Positions 10,845 to 20,591 of a DNA stretch of 64,000 nt are shown in pieces (the first letter of the stretch is position 1; every line of letters begins with the position of its first letter). Source of the stretch: Prorocentrum cordatum (lineage: Eukaryota; Sar; Dinophyceae; Prorocentrales; Prorocentraceae); the NCBI GenBank assembly GCA_963575745.1, contig CAUYUJ010008591.1:336788-400787 (forward strand). Direction: 5' to 3'. The notes under the pieces are model-generated. The model saw only the letters and a program-made list of their open reading frames with translations, did no database searches and was not told the origin of the DNA. The translations under genes were made by a program, and so were the position numbers.

Positions 10845-11035
10845 ATGGAGAGCACCTTCGCAGACCGCATCGCGGCACCATTCGATCCCCAGTTCTCTTG
10901 GGATAAGTTGAGTGCTGCTCTCCTGGATAGCATAAAGAAATTGGTGGACGACCCCACGATGGCCATCCTTCTTTACACAGTGTCTGGACTGCACCCCCAG
11001 ACAGGAAAGCCTGAAGCCACCTTGGATACTGTTTG
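10845..11035 (+). CDS. N-terminal part of large unknown protein
   Basis: The frame opens at ATG 10845 right after a (TG)n tract and begins MESTFADRIAAPFDPQFSWD. About 60 residues, predicted mostly helical, look like genuine protein up to KPEATLDTVW. Beyond this the same frame loses protein character, while the frame starting near 11033 takes over (LDVEVGIDASNLDYN). The switch is either a frameshift or a short unrecognised intron; I see no convincing splice borders. Function unknown. It is treated as the start of the coding region that continues to about 14860. Confidence 0.5.
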
Positions 11036-13072
11036 GACGTGGAGGTCGGAATTGACGCCAGCAACCTCGATTATAACCTCACGTGGGCAGCCTTGGTTTG
11101 GTTCCTTGGACTGGGCACGCCGTGGCACGACAAACAGCTTGGCGTCGCATACGAATCGCTCCCGCCGCTGCCCCACAAGGTTGGGAGCAACCGCCGCCCC
11201 CAGGCCTCCAGCCGCTGCACCCCTCAGGGCACGCTCCCACAGTTTCCCGCGGCTTGGAGCAGCTCCACCTGCCGATGCAGACGCCACAGGGTGCACCCAG
11301 GAATGGAGAACCTACATGCCCTACTCCAGCCCGATAAGATCGATGCAGATTTCACTCGGACCCTGGTCGGTGACGACAAGCAGCCCCTCAACCCCCCCAC
11401 GCTCCGAGTGCTACTAGTGGTGATGATGCTACAGCTGCGCGAGCCCCGCGCCACACTCTGGCCTTTCCCGTACCCAGAGGCCACAGGCGACATTCTTGAG
11501 GCCATGATGGGCCTGTGCCTTCCGTGGCAGGAGGCTCACAAGGAGTTCCGCACACAGTTCGCGGAGACGTGGGGTTTCCAGCTAGCGGACCTCGCCACCC
11601 TCCACACCAAGCTAGCTGAGGTCATACACCACACTAGCACCTTGGCCACGTATGCCCATCACCACGAGGTTGCCGGCAAGCACAATTGTCCGAAGACATG
11701 GGCAGGGATGCAGAAGCACGGCTTCACCCTGGAGGCTCCCCTACGCGTGCTGGAGACTTTGGTCCGGCCAGCCGACGTCACGCAGCTAAACAGTGGAGGG
11801 TGCTCCATCTGCCAGCTGCACACAGCCCTGGCGGGGTCAGAGATTGGACTAGGCAGCCCTGAAACCATGGCCGACCTCCAGTACATCGGGGGAGGGACAG
11901 CAATCTCCAACCACCGACTCGACGAGGACATCCCTGCTTCCCCGGCCTCGGGAACCCCACTGTTCCCTCCATTCGTACGCGACGGGCACTTCTGCAGGCA
12001 GCAGAAGGATGCCACCTACAACTGCGACGGATGCACCAGCGTCGGGCTAAATGGTACAGCAGGCACCTGGGAAGACGACGACACGCGGGAGCTGCTAGCC
12101 CAGAACCGTGCGCAGGCGTACGCGGAAGGCAAGAACTGCAGATGGCTCTGCGAGCAATGCTGGGTCAGCTCGCTGGAGAGAAAAGGGATATGTCTCCCAG
12201 AACCCGACACGACAGAGCGCAACTGCAGGAGGCCCATGCAGTGGTTACTACAAGAGCACAAACGCAGACTGGACGAAAACCGCGCTCAGAAAAGGGCCAG
12301 GACACTCCCCTCCCTGGCCCGACTGCCGCTGGGGTTCAGGGTGCCATCAGATGCCGCAGCCCCAACTTCTCTCAAGGAGCTCGTCCTACGTACGCCTCGC
12401 CAGTTCCGCCCAGCCAGCGCTGGCACCACACTCCCACCACACAGGCTCACCGATGGCAGGTTCGGCACCGAAGTGCACCTTACCAAATGCTACTCAGCCA
12501 CCTGTGACTTCTGTCCCCCCATTTCCCCCTTGCTTGAGTGGCCACCAGGCGCACCAGCCTTGGGCTGTTTCATTTGGCGCGCAGAGACGGACGCGGACTG
12601 CGCTGCGCAAACAGGTCTCCCTCCGTGGGGCGCAATGCCATCACTGTGGATCAAGAGGCAGTGGAACGCCAGCTGGGCTTGCAGGAGGTGCCTGGTTCAC
12701 ATCTGGGACATTGCCCCCGGCGCCCTCGACCTGATACTGGACCAATGCTCCAACGAGATATACCCAGGTCCCCCTACCAAGAGGCCAGCCATGAGCGAGA
12801 TCTCAGAGGAGTGGGGCATATACGACATGTCAGCGCATCTTTCCCCAAACAGCCCAGCGCCAGCCACGAGCTCCAACCCACCAGTGGCAACTGCTGACGG
12901 CCGTGCAGAGCTCGCTCCGCGCCCGCAAAAGGCACAGATGGAGGAGGTGCTCAGAGCTATTCACTACCGGCTCTCCCACCACCCATGGCACCCCCACTAC
13001 CCACATACTCCACCCGCCGTCTCGGTGGGGAGCAGTCGAGAGGCCCCGTCCGCGAGTTGGTCAAGTTTTTGA
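11033..13072 (+). CDS. central part of large unknown protein, Cys-rich clusters
   Basis: A long open frame of about 680 codons (first codon TTG, so not a true start). Residues ~250-400 contain CSICQLH, HFCRQQKDATYNCDGC and CRWLCEQCW. Residues ~500-590 contain KCYSATCDFC, CFIWRAETDADC and WACRRCLVHIWD. The paired C-x2-C sites with Trp resemble zinc-binding modules, so a nucleic-acid-binding role is possible, but no family is recognised. The last ~30 codons are probably out of frame; protein-like reading moves to the next frame near 13030. The DNA lacks the simple repeats of its surroundings, which argues for real, or recently real, coding sequence. Confidence 0.6.
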   Translation: MDVEVGIDASNLDYNLTWAALVWFLGLGTPWHDKQLGVAYESLPPLPHKVGSNRRPQASSRCTPQGTLPQFPAAWSSSTCRCRRHRVHPGMENLHALLQPDKIDADFTRTLVGDDKQPLNPPTLRVLLVVMMLQLREPRATLWPFPYPEATGDILEAMMGLCLPWQEAHKEFRTQFAETWGFQLADLATLHTKLAEVIHHTSTLATYAHHHEVAGKHNCPKTWAGMQKHGFTLEAPLRVLETLVRPADVTQLNSGGCSICQLHTALAGSEIGLGSPETMADLQYIGGGTAISNHRLDEDIPASPASGTPLFPPFVRDGHFCRQQKDATYNCDGCTSVGLNGTAGTWEDDDTRELLAQNRAQAYAEGKNCRWLCEQCWVSSLERKGICLPEPDTTERNCRRPMQWLLQEHKRRLDENRAQKRARTLPSLARLPLGFRVPSDAAAPTSLKELVLRTPRQFRPASAGTTLPPHRLTDGRFGTEVHLTKCYSATCDFCPPISPLLEWPPGAPALGCFIWRAETDADCAAQTGLPPWGAMPSLWIKRQWNASWACRRCLVHIWDIAPGALDLILDQCSNEIYPGPPTKRPAMSEISEEWGIYDMSAHLSPNSPAPATSSNPPVATADGRAELAPRPQKAQMEEVLRAIHYRLSHHPWHPHYPHTPPAVSVGSSREAPSASWSSF

Positions 13073-14465
13073 TCGAGTGGAGTCACTCAGTCTACTCCCT
13101 CTGGGTGGCCCACACCCAGCGGTGGGGAAGGGAAGTCGTGGGGGAGGTGACCGACGAGTCGGGGTGGTCCCACGAGCACCTGGTGCAGTTCCTGCAGTCC
13201 ATCTACGGGGGCGAGATACCTAGGAACGGGCACCCCCTGCGCATCCCGCGGGACGGGCGGAGGGCAGCTGCGGCCAATGTGGTCACGCACCTAGTGGAGA
13301 GCAACTCGAAGTACCAGGAGGCATGGCGGTGCTTTGTTGACAAACTCGACAGCCAGAAAGGACAGTGCCCCCAGCGGCAGCCACTGGATACGCTAACCAC
13401 CTTTCCATCACAAATGAAGGACGACCTCGCAGAAGGAACAACAGAACTCCTCGCCAGCTCGCGGAAGGTCACGAAGACCTGCATTGCTGAAGAAGAAGGA
13501 TCCCCCACTGCCGTTTGGCTCAACAAGCCCCAGGCGACCCCATCCGACCCCTCCCCTGACCACGCTATCCCCCGGCCGCCTGCCGCACCAGGACAGCCTG
13601 ACGGAGAGGGAGGAGATGTTCCGTCCCCGCAAAAGTATGGAAGTGGCGGCGGCGAGGAGGAGCTTGACTGGGACCCATCCGAGTCAGAATGGCAGGCTCA
13701 TGGATTCCAACCAGACAGGAATGACTCCGTGGCTCAGGCCAGTCCCGCACGCCAAGTAGTCGAGGCCGACATCCCAGAGCGAAGCGACAGTGAGGCCTCC
13801 CACAGTCCGCCGATCCTGTGGACCAGACCCCCACAGAGGGTCGAGTCAAAAGCCTGGTCGCCGTACGTCAGGGAATACGCGCGCACATTCCAGGACGCAA
13901 TGTGCGACGACAGGAAGCTGAACGACAGGAAGCTGAGGCTAGTTGAAAACAAGCCAGAGCGCCGACCACCCCCTATTCCTGAGGATGCCTCACTCGGCCG
14001 CACAGACCGCCCGCCACTGAGCCCACCCGCCTCTTGGCAGCATCGCAGCTCAGGCCGAGGGCGCGAGCCTCAGGTAGCATCCATCCCACCAGCGCGCCCT
14101 GATGACCTCATGGGCGGTCTCCCCATGTACTTAAAGTCAATCAGCGAAGCAGACGCCAACAAGGTCGAGCCAGCACAAGACAAGATCATCCGACTGCAGA
14201 AGACGCTGGGGTGCGCCTTCAACGGGATCTGGGCCGCCTGGGTCCGTAAGGCAGGCAGCAAGCATTGGGGCCCATGGGTCAACATCAAGTCCGACCCCAA
14301 GAGGAACTCGGTTCAGCTATGCGAAGACTTCCTCCAGGCATGGGACAAAGCAAGCTTCGACGCCTACAAGATGGACGACGAGCACCAGCTCCGCGTAGAC
14401 TGGCCAACCATTACGGACAGACATCGCAAGCAACTACAGCTTGACACCAAGACACACACACACAC
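13030..14465 (+). CDS. C-terminal part of large unknown protein
   Basis: Reading continues in another frame with VKFLIEWSHSVYSLWVAHTQ and a helical block to VTHLVESNSKYQEAWRCFVD. A long Pro/Ser/Glu-rich linker follows, then a second conserved-looking block containing QKTLGCAFNGIWAAWVRKAG and SKHWGPWVNIKSDPKR. That arrangement (folded block, disordered linker, folded block) could fit a retroelement structural protein, but I find no reverse transcriptase, protease or integrase nearby. The frame runs into a (CA)n tract at 14453-14465 and shifts there. Confidence 0.5.
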
Positions 14466-14860
14466 CCGAAGGACCCAGGGGTGGCGGTCGCCCGTATCCA
14501 TGGGCCGACGGCAGCAAGACGACGCCATGTCCCCCCCCGGTGCCCGCCGACGACAGGGGCGCCGCGCAAGCAGCTGCCTCAAGCGGGCCCACCGGGGATG
14601 ATCGACGGTACCCATGGAGCAAACCAAAAGAGGCCACTCGTTCCCCTTCGGTGTACACCGATTACAGGGTTGCCGAACAGACAGGCGCACCCAGTGCCGC
14701 CGCTCGATGGGAATCATGGCAGGCATGGGAAGGGTGGGACCACCGACAGGACACGTGGGCTGACTCCGACTGGAGGACCAGGGAGAAACGCACTGCCCCC
14801 AGAGGAGACGCTCAGTACGCTGACAAACGGCAGCGCGGGCGGGACTTCGCCCGCAAGTGA
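14466..14860 (+). CDS. tail of large unknown protein after (CA)n frameshift
   Basis: After the (CA)n tract the +2 frame reads PWADGSKTTPCPPPVPADDR, then Trp- and Arg-rich sequence (WESWQAWEGWDHRQDTWADS) and stops after RDFARK at 14860. Composition (W, D, R, P rich) is that of a disordered basic tail. Slippage of the dinucleotide tract would explain the frame change. Whether the living allele is in frame cannot be told from one sequence. Confidence 0.4.
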
Positions 14861-15378
14861 GCCTGACTGGTCTATCCTATCGGAGCGCTGCCCCCTCCGT
14901 CTCCCCAGGCCCAGGAAGGCAGCTCAATCGTCGAGGGACAGTCGGAGAGGGCCCCATCGCATTCTCTTGCAGCTCGTCTGCGGCTCAAGGCTTTTCCCCC
15001 CTGATTATGTCAATACAACGAGTCGCCACTCAGCCCGTCTCAGAACGCAACGCATGCTTTCTAGAAGACATCGACCTCGGGCAGCTGGGGACTGCCTCCA
15101 CCTCCCTATACAAAGTGGTCTCCATCGCGCTGACCCTGTGGGCCACATGGGCCCCCGACGTGCCTTGTGGGGCCCAATGGGTCGGCAGCCCGATGGTCCT
15201 CAACCGCACCTTTGCTGCCCACAGGCGCGCAGTTCATGAGGATATAGACGACGCGGACGGCTGTCCCCACGGGCCACCTCCGTGGGTAGTCACTGGTTTC
15301 ACCGCAGTGACAGGCCCCGGCCTTAATACAGCTGTGTCACCTCCTGGGGTCGAGGTGCACCACTCACATTGCGTCTAG
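14861..15378 (+). CDS. open frame of unknown function downstream of the large region
   Basis: Open for about 170 codons with no good ATG at its head. Contains SERNACFLEDIDLGQLGTAS and YKVVSIALTLWATWAPDV, one possibly membrane-spanning stretch. Its 3' part overlaps the first 460-bp tandem unit, so it may be 3' non-coding sequence of the preceding region. Not recognised. Confidence 0.25.
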
Positions 15379-16220
15379 ACTCCCACGGTGCAGCGTGGGC
15401 CCTGAGCCCGTGTGGTAACGGCTGCCATATTTCCGGCACACGGTTCACTTTGGCCTTGTACACTGACATGGGCCCGTCGTGCCCGTTGGGCACTCACGCT
15501 GGATGGCTGGGGCTGCAGGCCGAAGGCCCTCCCCCCTTTCGCTCCATAAGCAGCGCATCCGACGGCAGCGACCTGGCGGCGTCCCCCCCCCACCAGGCAG
15601 GCACCCTCCTGACCGCCTTCCGACGACGCCTGGCTGGGTCCTTGACTGACGGTGGCCGCTTCGCTCTCGTCCTTCCCCCAACGTATTCACTGACCTGCGG
15701 CTATCGGCTGCGCCCCCCCTACTTCACTTCGACCGCCATGGCAGGACGTTCGACGTGTTTGTTTCACCGCAGTGACAGGTCGTGGCACTCTCAGCACCAC
15801 CTGGATGTGTGACACCTCTTTGGCCACGCTGCGTCTAGCTTCCCACGGTGCACCGTGGACTTAGTCCGTGTGGCGTCGGCTGGAATAATCCACGCACACG
15901 GTTGGATTTGGCCTGGTTCTCTCGGACATGGGCCCGACTCGCCAACCTGGGTCATCGAGCGGCTGGGACCGCCGGCCTAAGGCCCGCCCCAGTCGTCCTA
16001 CACTACGCACCTTCTACGTCGACACCGCTCTGTGGCCCCCCCCCTGGAAGGCGCCTACGTCGCCTTCACCACTTTGGCCCCGTTCTCGGACATGGGCCCT
16101 TTTTGCCCGCCTGGGCACGCACCTTGGCCGGATTGGGTCGTCGGCCTAAGGCCCAACCCCTACACTCCCCTCGACGCATTTCGGTGACTGACGACCTTGC
16201 CCAGTGGCGCTTCCCCCCCA
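15298..16220. repeat. ~460-bp tandem repeat, two units plus a partial third
   Basis: TTTCACCGCAGTGACAGG occurs at 15298 and 15762, and GCGTCTAG at 15371 and 15831, so the unit is ~460 bp. Both units continue with CCCACGGTGCA, CACACGGTT, GACATGGGCCCG and GGCC(G/T)AAGGCCC. Part of the unit (GACATGGGCCC to GGCCTAAGGCCC) appears a third time at 16085-16160. Units are well diverged, so the duplication is old. Confidence 0.75.
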
Positions 16221-16374
16221 CTGGTTGCGAGCAGCCAGCATTGAGCTTTCAGTTGCTCCGTGAGTGAGGGCTCCTGGTTGGCAGTTGTCCGCTTTGCGTG
16301 CTCTCTTCCCGATCTGACGGGTGTTGGCGCCACTGTGCGTCGCCCCGATTTCACTGGGTGCCGTGTTCGTTCGG

Positions 16375-16682
16375 CGTAATGAGGCTAATTTTGTCCCTCG
16401 CATGTGCTCTCCTGCGTCGGCTCTTGGCCCGCTGGCAATCATCTGCTTCCCGTCATGCTAGTGCTCGGCCTAATGAGGTTCATTCCTCGCCTGTGCATTC
16501 CGGCGTTGGCTTTTGGCCCGCTGGCAATTATCTCGCTTGTCGCCCCAAGCTAGCTGCGACCCGCTCTCTGTAATGAGGTTCATTTTGTCCCTCGCATGTG
16601 CACTCCAGCGTTGGCTTTTGGCCCGCTGGGAATTATCTTGCGTGCCGCCCCATGCTTGATACGACCCGCTCTCTGGAATCGT
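16375..16682. repeat. ~100-bp tandem repeat, three copies
   Basis: Copies start with TAATGAGG(C/T)T(A/C)AT near 16377, 16470 and 16572 and contain CTCGCATGTGC and TTGGCCCGCTGG. Spacing is about 94 and 102 bp. It follows the 460-bp repeats and precedes a TG tract, so it may be the 3' end of the same large element. Confidence 0.75.
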
Positions 16683-16705
16683 CCTTGGAGCCGCAGATCA
16701 AAAAA

Positions 16706-16741
<36 letters not shown>

Positions 16742-16753
16742 GTGTGTGTGTTT
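16706..16753. repeat. (TG)n microsatellite
   Basis: TGTGTG with a few TATG steps. Confidence 0.9.
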
Positions 16754-16892
16754 TAGTTCTGGCAGCGGCGGCGGACCCTCTCCGGGCGCGTGGAGCGCGC
16801 CAGGGGGCGGCAGGTGCGGCGCCGCCAGGGGGGGTCCAGCGCCGATCCGAGAAAGCCGCGCGGACCTCCGAGAGGCTCTGCCACTTTCTGCT
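16754..16892. repeat. dispersed inverted-repeat segment, copy 2
   Basis: TCCAGCGCCGATCCGAGAAA and GCCGCGCGGACCTCCG are the inverse of parts of 9150-9302. A third, looser relative lies near 57730-57780. Confidence 0.45.
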
Positions 16893-16920
16893 CATGCCAC
16901 TGCGTGCCTCTGGCAACAGA

Positions 16921-17088
16921 TTGGCGGCGAGCACAAGGGGGTGGAGGGAGGGGGGAGGGCTTCTTAGAAGGAGGCTGCTTCTTAGAAGGTGCCGGCCTTA
17001 CATCTATAGATGAGGCCCGCACTTTCTAAGAAGCAGGGGTGCTTCTAAGAAGCCCCCCCCCCTCCCCCCACCCCCCTCTGCGCGTGGC
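16921..17088. mobile_element. family B2 hairpin element, copy 1
   Basis: GGCGGCGAGCACAAGGGGG, then TTCTTAGAAGGAGGCTGC, a turn around GGCCTTACATCTATAGATGA, and the inverse arm TTCTAAGAAGCAGGGGTGC ending in a run of C. About 155 bp able to fold on itself. Other copies: 30378-30545, 44600-44755, 50640-50795. Confidence 0.8.
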
Positions 17089-17304
17089 TGAACAGAGGTG
17101 TGCCGATACCGCTGCTCCGTGGACCTCCCCTGGCTTGCACTCTGACTGGGCCCCAGACGGCCAAAACGAGGGAAGGGTACAGCAGCCTCCCCGAACATCC
17201 CGCAGGTCCAAAGTCTTCGATGCAGTGGGCTCCGGAGGTCTGGACCACTTCCCCAAGGCCGGTTTTTCGCCCTGGGTCGTTTTCGGACGGCCCCGAGGCC
17301 CGTC

Positions 17305-17313
17305 GTCGTCGTT

Positions 17314-17346
<33 letters not shown>

Positions 17347-17518
17347 ATCGTCGCCGTCGTCGTCGCCGTCGTCCTCGTCGTCGTCGTCGTCCTCGTTGTC
17401 ATCGTCGTCGTCGTCGTCCTCCTCCTCGTCCTCGTCCTCGTCGTCCTCGTCGTCGTCGTCGCCGTCGTCCTCCTCCTCGTCGTCGTCCTCCTGCTCGTCG
17501 TCCTCGTCGTCGTCGTCC

Positions 17519-17551
<33 letters not shown>

Positions 17552-17562
17552 CTCCGAAGAGC
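17305..17562. repeat. (GTC)n/(CTC)n compound microsatellite
   Basis: About 250 bp of GTC with CTC and GCC variants. The frames encode poly-Ser, Arg or acidic runs and are ignored. Confidence 0.9.
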
Positions 17563-17818
17563 GCCTGCCGGGGCGCCGCCGCGGGGGCGCCGCAGGGCGA
17601 CGGGGCGCCGGGCACGAAGGCCGCCGCGCGGGTGCTGAGGCGCGTGCGGGTGGCGGGCGCCGCGGCGGCGGCGGGGGAGCGGAGGCCCCGCAGCGCCAGC
17701 AGCCTGCGGTGGCAGCTCACGCGACGCAGAGCAGCCAATCCCCCGCCCCCCACTCTTCACCACCCCGACGCGCGAAGCTGCTTCGCAAACCCGCCCAAAC
17801 GAGGAATCAAACAGGTCC

Positions 17819-17998
17819 ACGCTGGTCCACGCCACGCTGATCCACGCTGGTCCACGCCACTCGACGCTAGATCGACGCTAATCGACGCTAGCCGACGCTA
17901 CACCGGCACTATCTCATCGACTCCCAGGCGCTAGTCGACCCCAATCGACGCCAAAGACAGAATTCACAGGGTACGCCAGGCTCCCATGATTTGCGACC
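17819..17998. repeat. family I: TCGACGCT array with element end
   Basis: Irregular ATCGACGCTAG-type units, then ATCTCATCGACTCCCAGGCG and the end GGCTCCCATGATTTGCGACC. That end is the inverse of the left end seen at 53671 (GGCAACTCATGGGAGCC), so this is an inverted-repeat element with an internal array. The left end is missing here. Other copies: 53671-53885 and 63909-64000. Confidence 0.7.
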
Positions 17999-18269
17999 GC
18001 AGCAGCCTGCCGAACGGCGTGTGGGTGGGCTCCGTGGCTGCCTCGGGCTCGTTGTTCGCAACGGGGCGCGTAAGGACAGACCAACCCTGAGATCCTGGCG
18101 TGGAAACTCGTTCACATCGGGCGTTCTTGCTCGGTTTCGGGCCCCGGGGCCGTCACAGACCGATCCCGCTCGAGAGATGGCGCAGAAAGACAGGGTCCAG
18201 GGCTCGGGTCGGGATCGTTGTTGCGATGTTGGTTTTGTTGAAAGCCTCGGATCTCAGGGAATAGTGTGG
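17999..18269. other. no recognisable gene
   Basis: GC-rich unique sequence between two repeats; nothing recognised. Confidence 0.4.
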
Positions 18270-18369
18270 AATAGTGTGTGTGGGTATGTGTATGTGTGTG
18301 TGTATGTGTGTGTATGTGTGTGTATGTGTGTGTATGTGTGTGTGTGTGTGTGTGTGTGGGTGTGCGTGT

Positions 18370-18408
<39 letters not shown>
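18270..18408. repeat. (TG)n microsatellite
   Basis: About 140 bp of TG with TATG and TGCG steps. Confidence 0.95.
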
Positions 18409-18409
<1 letters not shown>

Positions 18410-18811
18410 GCCTCGGGGGCGCGCGTCCGACCTGAACATCCGGTACAGACGTCTTGCAGTCCAACGTTTCCTCAGCGGCGTGGCCAGAGAACGCCCGCCA
18501 CACGGAGCTTCGGCTGCAGGACTCCTCGGCGCGCGCGTCGCCGGAGTGAGAGCGACCTGTGGCGCGCTGCTTGCCGATCGCTGCGCGCGATGCGGCAGCA
18601 GCGGCCTGCATGCGTGGGTTCAGACGCCCCGCCCAGACACCCCGAAAGCTGCGCCCCAGAGCTCACGCCGGTGAAGTGTCACTCTGCCGAGTGGCCGGCT
18701 GCCGTGGTGGGCTTGCTGTTGGTCTGGAGCTGGAGGAGGTCGCTGAGGCCGGGGAGCCGCTTGGAGCAGCAGTCGGGCCCCTCCTCGTTGGACGCCCGAA
18801 GTATGTGCGGC

Positions 18812-18892
18812 AGACATGGGTGCGATGCCCAACAGCAGGTGTTGTCCAAAACCGACAGCGGCCGCTGTTGGGCAGGGTGCCTTCGGGCAGGG
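18812..18892. repeat. short hairpin repeat, copy 1
   Basis: GATGCCCAACAGCAG and CTGTTGGGCAGGG are inverted arms, with TTGTCCAAAACCGACAGCGG between them. A second copy lies at 57425-57492. Confidence 0.6.
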
Positions 18893-19004
18893 GTGGACCA
18901 CGTCCGCGGCGACACCGATAGCGAGTCCTGTTCAAAATGAACAAGAACTGCTGTTGGTCTTCGCACCCATTCTCTCTGTACCCATTTCGATCGTGACGAC
19001 TTGG

Positions 19005-19110
19005 CGGCGAGCCCGGAGGGGCGTGAGAAGGAGAAACCCAGCTCAGAAGGCTCGGAAGTCCCTCCCCTTTGTCAGGAGTTTCCTGAACCTTCCCGGAACA
19101 CACAGAACTG
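19005..19110. mobile_element. family B element, partial copy
   Basis: Only the left half is recognisable: GGCGGCGAGCCCGGAGGGGC, GAGAAGGAGAAACC, then GCTCAGAAGGCTCGGAAGTC and TCCTGAACCTTCCCGG. Confidence 0.5.
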
Positions 19111-19845
19111 AGACGCCACGCAGCCATGTGAGCAGAGCTTCCCCTCCTCGGCGCCGCGCACGCACGCCCCAGGGCCGGGGCGCGCGAAAGCGCGCCCCGG
19201 CGGCGAGGCGCGAGCGACGGGGGGGGTGTGCAGGCAGGATCTGGAGCAAAGCCAGCTGAGGCCACAGCTTGGCCTTCGGGGGGCGTCGGTGATGCGGTGC
19301 GCTCCGCCGGCCCCCCCCCCTTCGTGATCTCGGGGGGCGCGCAAACATCGATCCGTGGATTTTCGGGGCACTGGGGTTCACTCTCCGACCCTCGGGGGCG
19401 CGCAAGCACCGATCCGTGGATTCGGCGCGCGGTCGCCAAATCCATGGATCGGGGGAGGTGCCATCCCCAAAACGCGGCCGGTGCCGCCTCGCTCGGCGGC
19501 GGAAATCCGCCATTCCCCATGGAAATGGGCCCCGCCCCGTCGCTAATCCACGCCCCCTTGGTCCATGTTTGCGGTCGCCTGAGACTCCCCCCACGAACCC
19601 GGCCGACTCTTTCTGGCCGACGGGCCGACTGGCCGACTGCGGAGTAGGAAAGATCTCTCCGGAACCTCCAAAATCGTCCTTTTCCCCGGGGGGCGGGGAC
19701 TTTTCAGAAAACGCGATGGCTTACGTATTCGGAGAAGTCCCCCTCTCTCTCCGCACCTCCTTGGCGGGCGCGCAGGGACACGGCCAGAGGAGGAGGAGGA
19801 AGAGGAGGAGGAGGCGCACCCCAGGCGGGGTCCCAGCCCCTACCT
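19111..19845. other. no recognisable gene
   Basis: GC-rich. Contains a loose direct repeat of CGATCCGTGGATT near 19350 and 19410. No protein recognised. Confidence 0.4.
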
Positions 19846-20553
19846 TCACGGCCCGACGGCTAAGGCCCGCACCTGGCGAGAACGACGTGCACTAGCACGC
19901 GGCCGGCCGATGATTGCACCACGGGCGAGAGACGACGAAGGACGACCAGACCTAAGACAGCAGAACGCAGAGTGAATGCAATCTATAGCAATGGCGTGCG
20001 AGGGAAGGGTTTCAGACGCGCTGGCCCGCCAGAGGTGGGGGAGAGCAACATGCGAAACATCTGATCCCCAGCTCAGAGGTAGGTGCCGAAGGAGAGAGCG
20101 AACATACCCAACAATGGCAGGACATCGGACATAATGATCAAGACTGTCAGCAGCAAGGTTCTGGCAACCAACAACACAGGGGCCAACTTTTTGCCTATAT
20201 CGACGGGTGGGATTCCATGCATTGCAGATCGTTTTCAGCACAGAGGCGTGAATAAAAGGCGGCAACTTCTGTCCAATCATACAAAGACGGAAGATTCACA
20301 GGTCAATATCACTTCTGGAGGCCTCCGGGTGCAGCTTCAGGATCCTCGGAGAAATCGCAGACTGGATTGACAACCCCAGCATGTACTTTCTCAGGTCGAT
20401 GGTGACCTTCTTCTGGGTGGATTTCTCGTTGGATACGTCTATGCTCCCAAACCTCGATTCGTGGGCCTCAAGAGTTCTATGCATTTGGAAAAAAGATCGA
20501 GTCGGAATATGCCCGAGACCACTTGTGTGTAAGACAGAAATCGTCAGCTTCAA
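19846..20553 (-). pseudogene. LINE ORF2 C-terminal region with zinc knuckle
   Basis: Two frames carry the tail of ORF2. 20553-20296 reads GSIDVSNEKSTQKKV and QSAISPRILKLHPEAS. 20280-19846 reads VLKTICNAWNPTRRYR, then C-V-V-G-C and SLDHYVRCP, a C-x3-C...H-x3-C knuckle typical of the ORF2 tail in this type of element. A frame change between the two pieces shows decay. Confidence 0.7.
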
Positions 20554-20591
20554 CCTTGGCGTTCAATACTTCAACCAATGTATAGAATATA

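Noticed and set aside
10815-11417. Whole 200-codon frame as one protein
   Set aside because: The part before 10845 is the (TG)n tract, and the part after about 11035 loses protein character while another frame takes over.
18278-18940. Frames rich in Val-Cys or Thr-His
   Set aside because: Translations of the (TG)n tract.
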